Shown here: piece after piece, positions 11,801-23,500 of the stretch
Layout: every line of letters starts with the position of its first letter
How positions within the stretch are numbered: the stretch's first letter is position 1
The notes under the pieces: model-generated
Databases searched by the model: none
What the model saw: the letters and a program-made list of their open reading frames with translations, nothing else
Told to the model about the DNA's origin: nothing
Made by a program: the position numbers and the translations under genes
Assembly (NCBI GenBank): GCA_013396655.1
Contig: WBMV01006613.1
Span: forward strand, 1,416 to 65,415
DNA from: Campylorhamphus procurvoides
Taxonomy: Eukaryota; Chordata; Aves; Passeriformes; Dendrocolaptidae
Direction of reading: 5' to 3'
Length of the DNA stretch: 64,000 nucleotides

Positions 11801-13340
11801 GGAACATGTCGAGAGTTTTTCCCATAGATGTGTAGGAAGTCAAAACCAGGTTCTGAGGTGTTTTTGTTGACTCCTTTCTAGGCCATCTTATTTGGGGTTT
11901 TTGAAAGATTTTTCAAATGACCACTGAAGTCTGGCTTAGTAGTAATTAATAACTGGGAGAAAGCTAGATGCTTTTTCCACAGGTACCCTCCATTGGTATC
12001 TCAGTTGGTGGATATTGCGGAAGCACCTGCCGGGAGACTTTGCATAAATTCAGAACTCATTAACATCACAGGGAATTGTCAGCAGTCGAGTGCAACAGTG
12101 ATAACGTTTTCATGCTGACACACAGAGGGCCAGGAGGCATGGATGAATTAGGTCTATTAAATACCGCTCCAAGCTTGATGTTCTGAAGTGTATTAGGCCC
12201 TTGCTGAGTTTTTATCCCCTTGATATTGCAGGCTTGTTCTTTGGGTTTAGTGGGGCTGAAGAACTTTCTCTTAATAGTCTGAAGCTGCACTTCAGGCTGT
12301 GGTTTTAACTGATAAACATGACAAATACTGTAAATTTTCAAGATTGAAGTCAGCTCATCCTTTTTATCATGCAAAGGTAGAACAGCTCTTCCTTGGGCAT
12401 TACTTAGGGCATGGCATTTAATTCTGTGGTTTGCCAATTATGATAAAAAACCTGTTCCTTTTAACTGGTAAATCATACTAGATTTAATGAGAATCACTTC
12501 CAGATGAGTACTTTGGTAACTTCAGTAGTCCTCATTTGGCCTTGTCTTCTGGAGTAACTACCACAATGTGTCTGTGCAGTTTTTAGATGAATCTATGCCT
12601 ATTCTGCAAAGACAGGGCTGCTTCCCTGGCGCCACCCATCCTATATTACGGTAAATAATGAATGCCCTTATGGATCCGGCGCTGCCACCAGAATCCTCTC
12701 AGACTTCAAAACATTGTTACACATGTGGAAATACCATCCTTTACCCAAACAGTCTGCCATTAGTTGTGTCAGTTGCCATTTTGTGTTGCTGGGTCGGATT
12801 TTTCAACAGCTAGCTGTTGTCCTTTCCTGAGTTTCCAGGGAGGTTTTACTGTGTTTGTCAGCGTGACCTTCAGTGAATGCCTTGGGTGTTTGCCTGCAGC
12901 CCAGGTCTGTAAGCAGACACTGATCTTGAGCCTCACAGTGGATCAGCTGGTGCAGGCAGTGCTCGGGTTGTGAGCATGGGTAGCACCCAAAACCAGAGCT
13001 ACCTGCTTAGTTTTCAGTAAGGTCCTGCAAATATGTGCCGCAGCCAAGTCCTCTGTACGTTTGTTCCTGTCTGAAAGAGGGGATTGTGTTGGGGTCACCT
13101 GAGTGGTGGTGGGAAGTAGAGTCCCCTTCACAGGGCAAGAGGCACCTAATAGGCATGGCCTAGCTGGTAAGGTTAGGGTTCAGATTAATCCTCTCCTAAA
13201 GGGTGTCAACAGTTCAAGTTACAGGCTTCTTAAAAGCTAGAAGAACCAGATGGATGCCTTCTGGAGTTATTTTAATACTGATTCCTTTTGTCGTGTAGAA
13301 AGTTTGGCTTTTTTAAGCAGTAAGTACAAAAAAATTAAAG
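8856..13340. other. Intronic sequence; holds the longest open frame of the window
   Basis: Mostly unique-looking sequence with two small TG runs (10429-10440 and about 11298-11318). The frame at 9177-9839 on the - strand (220 codons) is the longest in the window. It includes a phenylalanine run that comes from an A-rich tract at 9361-9377. It shows no recognisable domain, signal peptide or splice signals, and equally plausible peptides appear in the other frames of the same strand, which is typical of chance openness. A CpG-retaining patch lies at 12628-12677. Confidence 0.55.
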
Positions 13341-13754
13341 AGTGTTGCACCTCCCTCATATGAGGACAGGCTAAGAGAATTTGGATTGTTCAATGTGGAA
13401 AAAAGAAGGCTTCAGGGTAACCTCGTTGTAGCCTTTCAGTACCTAAAAGGAGCCTACAAGACAGAAACTATTTACAGTAGCGTGTAATGGTAGGGCGAGG
13501 GTTAATGGCTGCAAACTGAAAGGGAGCAGGTTTAGATAAGATATGAGGAAGGAATTCTTCCCTGTGAGAACTTCCCTGTGAGGGTGTCGAGGCCCTGAGA
13601 AGCTGTGGCTGCCCCATCCCTGCAAGTGATCAAGGCCAGGCTGGATGGGGCTCTGAACAACCTGGTCTAGTGAGAGGTGTCCCTGCCCACAGCAGCATGA
13701 TTGGAGCTAGATGATCCTTAAGACTTCTTCCAATCCAAGCTATTCTATGATTTA
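13341..13754 (+). mobile_element. CR1 LINE, 3' fragment, plus orientation
   Basis: This is the longest CR1 piece here. It contains TATGAGGACAGGCTAAGAG (RT C-terminal region, originally Y-E-D-R-L-R-E), CTTCAGGGTAACCTCGTTGTAG, AGATATGAGGAAGGAATTCTTCCC, a CTGGATGGGGCTCTGAACAACC block and AGATGATCCTTAAG. It ends with CCAATCCAAGCTATTCTATGATT, the usual CR1 3' terminus. It is 5'-truncated and carries stops. An internal direct repeat of CTTCCCTGTGAG (13557-13584) is a small duplication not expected in the element and is probably a later slippage event. Confidence 0.9.
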
Positions 13755-16700
13755 GCAGTTCTGACTGAGTATGTGTACTTTCCACCTGCTGGTATTTACA
13801 GATGTCTTGGTAATTCCTCTAAAGTAGGATGAAGAAAGGGTAATAAACCACTGAGGTTTACTTAAAAATTGTTTTACGGCTTGCTGGAGTGCAATAAGGA
13901 GCTCTGTAAATCTGGCCCTCTTTCAAGTTGGCAGATCACCTGAAGAGCCACCAACCATGTCCAGTGAATATTTCTGCCTAATTAACATTTCCTGACTTGA
14001 GTTGCTACTCTGAAACTCAACTGGATTTGTATCAGGAACGAGCAAACATTTTATTTAGGACAGAGGGTTGTGCTGAGCGATGGATGCACGTTGAAAAGCT
14101 CTAAGCTGAGAGGAGACGTGTCTTCTGGGATGGAAGGGTTGATCCCTGAGATCTCAGCACCAATGATGGAGGGGAAGAAAGAGAACTACATCATAAGGAG
14201 TCTTCAGGAGCCATTACCCCATGATACGTCTCCAGGTTAGTGGACATCTTGGTGTTTCTCTACTCTGCCACAGGTGCAGGTCTGTCTCCAGACCTGAGTA
14301 AAATGCAGCATCATTTTCAGTTGCACGAAACTAGTGGACTCTTGATAAACTTGCACATCCCTTAGTACACAGAAGGTCTGTATCAGTCTCCTTATATACC
14401 TTAGAAAACCCAAACCAAACAGAACCAATAAGCCCAAGCCTTTTCAAAGAGCTACATGCTTCAGAACATCATTCCTTTGAGTAAGTAGGTGGGAAGTATT
14501 TAACTTCCTAGTCAGATTGGTCTCTGTCCTGTCTTGCATCAGTAAGTTGTGCTCTGTGAAGTGCTTAAAAAAGTAAATGACAAAGGAGACCACCAGGGTG
14601 GCTGGTGGACATCCAGGGATGGAGCAGCTGTTAGAAATGTCACTTAAATCCACAAAGGAGAACCCTACAACTCAAAAATTGACAGATTTTTTTTCAGGGT
14701 GGTAAGTAGAATGGTATGAGCGCAGTGAGGCTGGGGCAGGGAGAACACTGCAGGATAAGGTGAGGAAATGAGAGGGCATGAAAAGGGAGGGTGGAGTGGT
14801 AGGAGGATGCAGGTATAGTCCTGCTGGAAGGAGACCCCTGCCATGGTAAGTGGTGAGTGTAGTATGAAGGCAAGACAGAGGGCTTAACAGAGGGATTGAA
14901 TCTGTAATACCGAGTACAAGTGTTATCTAAGTCCTAAGTCCTGTTTTCAGGCTTTAAAAAGAGGCATTGAAAAGTGATGATGCACTTTTTCCTTCAGGAG
15001 CACAACCATGGAAATAAATCAATTAGTCTGGCTCTCATTTCAATCATACTTTCGTAAAGGAACAAATGAGTATCACGTAGTTAGTTTCAATAATAGCAAT
15101 TGGATACTTTCTGAAAGTGAACAAGCTTGTTGCTTTGAGATCTCAGTGGGGAGTGCTGGTTAAATGTAGAATCTCTGTGTGCCACCTTCTCTTACTGAAA
15201 TACAAAGGAAATGACACCTCAGGCCTGTTTCCTTGGAACTCTGAAGAAATAATGGTTCAAAATCAGTTGGTTTTTTTAAATTGAGTGCTGTGTTTCTTAT
15301 CAGGGTTTTATGATAGTGTAAATGCTTCTGTGCAATTAAAATTAATCTGTATCAATATTAGTCTTACTGTCTTGTGATAGTTCTATCTTCAGAGATAATT
15401 GTGTGTCCTTTGTAAGCAGAGTCTGTATGTAAATAAAACAAGGTACGATTTGATGCTGGAAACTGCAACACCTCCAAGAACTATAATCAAATTTGGTGAA
15501 CTGTGTGGGGAAAGTTACTGTTGGTATGCAAGGTAACACACTGTGCCTGTCTCTGGGGTAAAAGCCATTGCAGGGGACTTCTGCCAGCTGTGCTGAGCTG
15601 TGTTTGTGAACTCTCACAGCTGGCTTGCTCTGCTTTTGCAACCCCATGATGTCTCAGTGCTTTTACCAACTCCTCCAGCTTTGGTTTTGTTTTCTGTTAT
15701 TCTGAAGAACTCTTGCTTTTATCACTTTATTTTTTTAATAGAGGTTTCTCTTTCCTGGTGTTGATAGAGTTGTACCACTATCTATCATGATTTGATGTTG
15801 AATGAAAGTTTTTCTTTCAACTTTTCTCTCTGGTTTCCTTTCTCTCCTGCCTCTGAAGTCAAGAAATAAAAAATAAAGCAGAAACCTATACCTTTTTGTT
15901 TCATTCCAAGCCTCAGTTCATAGACTGATGAGAAGACCAACATCTTTCCTTGAAATGTGCCTATTTATCAGATTGGTGTGAAGGAATGATTGAGATTATT
16001 ACAGCTACCAGTGCTGAAAAAATTATTCATACTTGTTACTTTAAGTTATTGAAGTACAGTAACTTCTGGTAGGAAAGATGTGATCAGTCCTGCTTGGGAT
16101 GCTTAGCATCACTCCAGTTTTCACTCAGGTAGTGGTGCTGGCTTTGGTACTGCAACAAGCTTTTGTTGGGTACTGGGTGTTTCCCTTCCAGCAGTATTTC
16201 TGTTGGGTGAAATATTGAAGCTATAAGTGTCCGTACAAGTTATCTGAAAGAAATGATTGCTGTGGTGAAACAGAAGGGCTTCACAGTGCATTGACTGTCA
16301 GTAATAGTGCACAGACTTCTCAGTTTTAAGGAAAACCACACACAATGGCCAGTTTCTGACATCCTGGGCATGTGTTTAAGCCTTGTTTACACAGGTGTGT
16401 AAGCTGCTTTGCACGTGATGCAGAGTTGCTGTATGCTTCCATCACTTGTTCCACAGCAAGGTGTATGGTCACTGTCTTGAATGTTATAATTTGTGGTTAT
16501 CCATGCCAGGAAACATCACAGGACAAGACACTGACCAGCCCCAGTGTCAGGCTGGGAATCACAATGTATACTGAGGAACTCTTGTGCTGAAGTTTTTGAA
16601 AACAAACCCAGGACACTGAGTTAAAAGTTTCTGGTAAGGCAACTAATGAGCATTCATTCTGATTTCCAGGGGAACTGCCCTCAGAAGTCTTTACCTACTT

Positions 16701-17465
16701 CTCATAACTTGGAGAAGAATTTATACAGATTTAGCAGTGCTTGTGGTGCTGAGTCAGGACTTTGCTCCCTTGAACTCAACCACAGGATAGCATTTACTGT
16801 GCTGGATGCCCCTTGAATACAGAGGCCAGGTAGTAGCAAGAACAGCCAGTATTATTCAGATGCTTTCTTTAAAATATTTTCCCCTGCTTTTATAGAATGT
16901 GCTTACTGTGACACATCCTATTTTTAATGCAAACAGCTCCCTTCTGGATACCTAATGTTATCTAGAAAACAGGCAAGAGATACAGCAGCTCTCGGGTCTT
17001 AGATTGGAGAAATTAAGCTGCATTATGAGGTTCAGTGAACAGGAACATGGACTGCCTCATGGTGCCTTTGTTGCAGGCTTGCCATCTGGCTAATTATCCA
17101 GTGGATGGTGGGAGGCCCATGTGGCAGCTCCTTTGCTATCTGTAGGGCTCTGACAAGTTTGGGTATGCTGGAGTACTTCAGGGCTTGCAAGGTAAAGCCT
17201 TCCTGCAAGCTATTGTTTTGCTGTTTTGGCTTAACAGGTACACACTTAGCAGTCCAAAGGAATCAAAATATCGTGGTCTGCTCCAAAACCATGTGTGGGA
17301 CATGGCGTGCAGGCAGTGTGTATCTGATCTGGCCACCAGCTGAAAACTACCATACCTGCTTGTGTCATCTGCTTCAACCCTTTTGCCTGCATTGCCATTT
17401 GTGGCTGACAAATTGCTTCCACCTGTCTGGCTTTGCCTTAAGAAATGGTTCTTCATAGCCATTCA
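13755..17465. other. Intronic sequence without recognisable gene
   Basis: No exon, RNA gene or strong repeat is visible. A purine-rich stretch (GGAG/GGGA-rich) lies at about 14720-14890 and a T-rich, TCTC-rich stretch at about 15670-15850. Frames are below about 120 codons with no family resemblance. Confidence 0.6.
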
Positions 17466-17468
17466 CTT

Positions 17469-17526
17469 GAGAGTTCAACTCAGTGATCCTTATGGGTTCC
17501 TTCCAACTCAGAATATTCTGTGATTC
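17469..17526 (+). mobile_element. Short CR1 3' end, plus orientation
   Basis: The segment reads GAGAGTTCAACTCAGTGATC, CTTATGGGTTCCTTCCAACT and CAGAATATTCTGTGATTC. This is the last ~60 bases of a CR1 3' UTR with its TTCTGTGATT-type terminus. Severe 5' truncation is common for this family. An older, unrecognisable continuation upstream is possible. Confidence 0.68.
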
Positions 17527-17527
17527 C

Positions 17528-20500
17528 CTGTTTAAGGTTAAAATTGTACTGAAGCTCCATCCACTATTGTCTGCTGAAGGGCAGTTGTAAAAACAAAGCA
17601 GAATTTTTCCTCTCTCCACATTTTTTTTTAATCTATTGTATCTGAGAACCTGCCTCTACTAAAGAGCTATCAGAAAAGGGATGAACCTGAACAACTGGTG
17701 CTGAAAGGTTTTAGCTCTGTCCCAAAATGTGGAGACGGTCGGGAAGAGTCACGGAAACCTCCCAATGAGCCAAAATCAGTAAAATTTTCTGGTCAGCAAA
17801 AGAGACTTTTTGCCCAGACTTCCAGGAAAGAGGCTGGAGGAAAGAAGAAACATGGTCCACTTGGGGTGATGGATCTCATTATTGTGAAAACTGTCACTTT
17901 GTTGATCTGCTGTGCCCCCTTGATGATGGCAGACTGGGCTGCTGCTTCTCAAAAGAGCTCTAGGTCAGAAACTTCTGCTGTCCAGAAGAGGTGGCAGACA
18001 GTAGAAACTGTAAATGTAAAGTCTTTTATCTAAAATAAATCATTGTTCTTTGTGAGCTTTAAACTTTCTATATGCAGTGTTGATTAAGAACAGGTTAATT
18101 TTGTGGTATTCTCAGGTCTGGGTGCTGGAAAAATAGCTCCTGAACCTGATAGTCATACGTAAATGTCAGCTCTGTGTCATGAATAAATGTCTGATTGGAT
18201 GTGCACTCAGTTAATATTGATTAAAATTGCAGTCTCAGTTAAGGGGAGTCTGGCACTAGTGCCCTTTTGTTGCTATGGGCAACCAACATGCTGTAAACTT
18301 ACTGAATATTAGATTTATATTTAATGTTTCCATTCTCTCTGGTACAAACAAGGTTTCTTCCCATAAATGAAGAGAGCTCTGACAGCCCTTTGAGGACACT
18401 GAAGCAATGCTAACGAGATCAGGGATTTCTGTTCGCAGTTGATTATTTTTAAATGTCTTTCCACTGTGAAACAGGTTTTCTGTTTGTCTGTCTTTCCCTT
18501 GCTTCCTGGATGGTCAAACACATTGGAACACACAATGCGCACCTTCTGTATCTAAGGTTAAAAATGGATTTGGGGTTCACATTTCAGCAATGCCTTCTGG
18601 CAGATCTCCATGTGAAAGTATCAGTCAGCCATCTCCTAAGGAACTGACAAGGCAGATGAGGGAAAAACAAGATTAAATTAATAAACTGTACATGTGAACT
18701 TTCTCCTGGAGCTCAGCAACTCTTGGCTCTCCTGGAAACACTGATAATTCCCAACTGAAAACAACCCAAAGTAAAATTAGTCCTATCCTAACAATGAAAC
18801 AGTGTAGGGAACCCTACAGCTCTCAAGCACTGGACACCCGTGTTCCAGAGGTGATCTCTAATGTGATCTTGCAGCATTGATTTTTGCCTTTCTGTCCTCT
18901 GGTTCTTCTTGCTGAAGTCATGTGGTAGTCAGCAGCCACTGTAGGCTAGAAAGAGCCTTTTGCAAGAGTAATGTCCACATCCTGTGTTCTCCCTGAACAG
19001 CAGTCCTCTTGTTCCTGCAGACAGGATGCTGCAAGCTAGCTTGATACGGGACCTACAATTCTGATATTGTTTCATGCTTATATAGGCAAGAAGTATGCAA
19101 ATGTAATTTTACCAGAAATAAAAGTATTTCTCAAACAGTTTTTCTCTTATGATTTGGCTGTGTGCTTTAGCTAACTGGCATAGAATGTAACTCTCTCTTT
19201 CATTATGAGCTATGCCTCACTTTATTCTAATGGGTTTCTTAAGTCTGTTTCATGGAAGGAACGTCCTGTCCACTATGGGATATGATGTGATGTAGTTAGC
19301 TGTTGGTTTCATGCTGGTGGTGGCTGTTAGAAATGAGTGGAAAATGACTGGATATGTGGTACTGTTCTCCATTTCCAGGAACATCTCAGGGTGCATCTGT
19401 GCTGTAACCACATCAACCCTCCAGCATAGCGTAGAGGCACCTGAATTAATGTTAAGTAAGCATCTCTGTCCACACATGCCAGCATGGAGCCTTCCAGAAC
19501 TGCAAGGTCTGTCTCATAAGTCAGGTAATTTAGCCTTCAGTAAGCTTTGGGCTTTTTTGGTGAAATTATACCTCAGGTCACTTGTTTAAAGCTAAGTGGA
19601 GTTGTCTTTCAGCTGCACTGCACTATCTCTGATAGTAGCAAGTCCCTCGGAGCACTGAAATTTTTTAGCTGCTTGAGAGAGATTTACCTCTAAGCTGTGC
19701 AAGAATGCTTGCTGGTCGTGTAAGGGTTTTATTGCCTCTTGGTTACATGTCTTCACTTACTCACCAATTCAAACTGCTTCCAGCGAGGCTACTTCTGGAG
19801 GGAGAGTCAGGGGAAAGATTATTTGGTGTTCACTTACTTGCCTTTAGTTTTCCTTGTCCTTAAGGGTGTGTTTTGTCGGGGTGGCAGCGTGAAAACCTGA
19901 GTACATGTAGCATTGCTTAAGAAATAGGGTAGAAAATGTGACTTCTCTTAACAGTCACTCACTGGATTAATCTGTAATTAAGTTTCCAAGCAGATTCTAA
20001 GGGCTACAGAATATTGCGTAGAGTTGTTCATCTTTCTTATTTGCTCAAGGCAGCAATTACTGGGGTCAGCTTTTGCAGATGGACAGGATTGCCAGCTATG
20101 CTGCCATGTTCCTCCAAACAAACTGTTTGGAAGGTGTTTTGGGTGGAGGATTTTTTGCATCCTGCAGCTGTTGGGAAAGTGTTACAGAACAGGGTGAGCT
20201 GTATGGATTGGCCTCTGATGTCTGTTCTGATTTTGCTTGAAATAATTTTAGTCACTGAATGTTTTTACAGTATTTTTGGTGATTTCCTTAGGTGGCTGCT
20301 GTGCTGCAAGGTGCACTAGACTCTGGAAACAATGGAAAGCCATCAATAAGAGTTTTAAATTACCTGTGTGCTGTAGCACATAGAACAAGTGAATGGGTGT
20401 GTAAACAAGCTTGGGTGAAGATTTATTCAAACGATTGTGGAGGACTTGTGTTCAAAGGAGCAACTGCAAAGGACTTTTTTCTAATAAGTATTTGATTCAG

Positions 20501-23500
20501 AACAGTAACGTCAAATATAATAAATGTGTGAGCTACAATATAAGCCTCGCTAGACCTGGGTCACAGTGTTGAGTGGAAAAAATAATGTAAAAAGTTGTTG
20601 CCAATTGTTTGTAGTATGAATGTGCCTTGGTTCTGGCTTCGAGCTGCAATGCAGGGTTCTCTTTCTTAGGACAAGTAGCCCCAAAGGACTGAACATGCAC
20701 TGTCATTTCCTGGCGAGTCTGGGAGGCACTCGGCTCCATGACGCAGCCCTCTTATTCCCAGACATCCATACGACTGTGCTCAGCAGAGATTTGAGGCTTT
20801 CTTGCCCTGGGACTGGGTTTGTTTGAGGCTTTTTCTTGATAAAGATGTCAGTGTTTTGCATGACAGTTCTGCAAATCAGCTAGTTTGCTTTCAAAGGTGT
20901 CACCACAGATGCCTTTCTTAGACTGTCTTCTTGCTGCCAGGCCTTGTGCTGCTGTTCCCCCACATTATTTCAGGTTGCCACGGGGTCAGATCGTGTTTTA
21001 AATACTGGGGTGCAGCCATGTGTACTTGTGTGCGATTGCATGTTTCAGTTCTTGGTGTCGTAGCCACCAAGTTTTTTTTGGTGTCTGCAAGAGACTGGAG
21101 GTGAAGCAGCTAAGGAAAGATGGTTTGCAGTTTCCCAGCAGAGGTTAAGTTGGTTTTGGATGTGTGTGTGTGACAGGGTGTAGTAAGTACCAGACACAGG
21201 TCATGGGGCTACCTGAGATGAGACACAGGCTGTCACATTTATGACCAGTTGTAGCAGAGCAGAGGGAAAGAGCCCCTGGAGAACTTCAAATCAGCAACCC
21301 ATCCATTAGGCACACACAGAAGAGGGAGCCACAGGCTTGTTGGGTGTTCAGGGATGGGATTTCTGTCATGAAAGCAGCAATTAGGCTGTAATTAGGCAGC
21401 AGAAGTGCTGACAAAGAAATGCCAGAGGCCAATGACCTCTAACAAGGCTTCTGATAGGAAGTCACAGCCCTTAAAAGTCAAATCTTTTCCAAGGTCAGTA
21501 TTTCCAAAACTGTGGTAGATGCAAACCTGCCACCAAATCTGGTGGAATGAGTGAGATTTTGGGGGGAATGTTGAATATAATGCTTTGATATATGCATTGG
21601 GAGTGCAATTTTTGCTGTGACTGATGGCTCCAGTGGTCCTCTCGGCACGAGCTTCTCATTCCAAACAATTCCGCATAAATTTACCTTCTTTTTCAGAATT
21701 TTCAGGGGGAGAGGCCTCTCCCTTCTGCTGGAGCCCTCTTATTTTTCTGTCCCTGTAAACTGGGTTGCACAGCCACAGCCAGCCCCTCCACATTACAGGT
21801 ATAGAAATCAGCATGTCAGAAACCAAAAGCACTTGCAGCATAAAAAATACCTTCAAATTTGAGCAACTTCCAGCTTCTTTGGTGACCTTATTTTAAATTA
21901 CACTTTGAGAAATTCTTTTCAGTACATTTATGGAGAAGTAAGTCACTCAGCTGATCACTTAAAGCATTAAAGACGCTGGTCTTCAGACATCTCTTTATTT
22001 TGCAGTGTACTTCTCATCACCTGGTTGTCTGCAGAACAGAATTCAAAAGCAGGGAGTGTTGTTTTTCCTACAAATACTCAAGACTGCACATTGTTTTTAC
22101 CACTTCTGTGAAAAAGCAGTACTGCTTCTGGAAGAGAGAAAGCAGCATTTTGTTAGGTGTGTATGAGTGTGCTATACCAGTCTGAACAAGACACACTCCT
22201 GGTCTCTGGAGACAAGTGGTGAGGCTTCAGAGGTGTCTGGTTGTCAACCTGTTCTCTGACATTTTTCAACCTTTCTTTTTCTTTCAAGCAACCAGTTCTA
22301 GAGTTCCTGTGTAAAAGAGACAGTGAAGAAGAAAAGCACGTTAATATCAAAGTTTAAAGAATGTTTCTGGGAATACTGTAAAATTAGGGAATGTGGTGGT
22401 TACTACACACCCTTTTTAAGAAGAAAGAGGTAAGATGGAGATGCTTGGATTTGTAGTGGAAGGGAAATGGCAGAGATGTGCAGAAATAGTGCTTTCCTGG
22501 AGAATTTTGGATAGTGATACTATTGCTCGTGGCTGCAGTCTTAGCTCATTGATGTCTGTCAGGTGACAGGTAATCGTATGGAGCTTGCCAGGCAATTTAG
22601 TGGCAAAAGTAATTGATTTTAAAGGTGTAATCAACTATTTTAAAGATTCAAGACATATATTTAGTTCAGAATCAACCAGAAACTTTCTACTGTTTAAAGA
22701 AATCATTCAGAAGAACATGGGATATCAGCACTTCATGGTCCAACTAGCAAACTGGGCAAATCACTGAACACCTGGTGCCTAGATTGATGTGCAAAGCCCC
22801 AGCTTTTTTGGTAATTGTCTCTTTGGGGGCATGACAAAGATTTTTCAGGTTATTAATAATAATTTCACAGTTGAGAAATCAACTGAGAATTAGAAAAAGG
22901 GAAAAAGCTTTTTTGTTTTCATCAACCTCTGAAAGAGATCTGAGGCAGACACCAGTTCTGCAATGTTGTTGATATGTGGTCAGAAATTTGATCAATTTTG
23001 CTTCAAAATACATTTATAATTTAGATGTGCAGTGTTTTAAGACTGCTCATTGCTTTTTAAAAGCTGGATTTGTATACTTGACCCCCAGTTTCTATTCTGT
23101 AGTTTCAACAGCAGAGTAGGAATTTGGGGGAAAAGATACCAGATTCATTTATCATCACACCAGAATCTGGACAAACATAATGATGGGAGATTACTTTTGT
23201 TTGCAGACTGATACCAGTAGCAAAAATAGTAATTATTAAATAAGTTTAGGTTTAGTGGCAAAGTGAAAGTTAACCTTGGCTGAAAAATCGGGAGACCGGT
23301 CATCAGTGTAAGAACAATTGCATAAATGGAAGCGTAGTGACTTAAATTTATGTTCCACTTTATGATTTTAAGTCTCTGATGTTAATAAGGGTATAAATCA
23401 CTTAAACTCACCCTGCTATCTTTGCTTTGCATCTCAAGGCAATGGAAAGAACTAGTGTAGCAAAAAATATACTGGAGGAAGCAAAGATGTGTTTTTCCCT

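Noticed and set aside
17698..18033. 111-codon plus-strand frame with a lysine-rich start and a hydrophobic stretch
   Set aside because: Looks protein-like by eye but matches no family I know and has no acceptor/donor pair around it. Kept only as part of the intron description.
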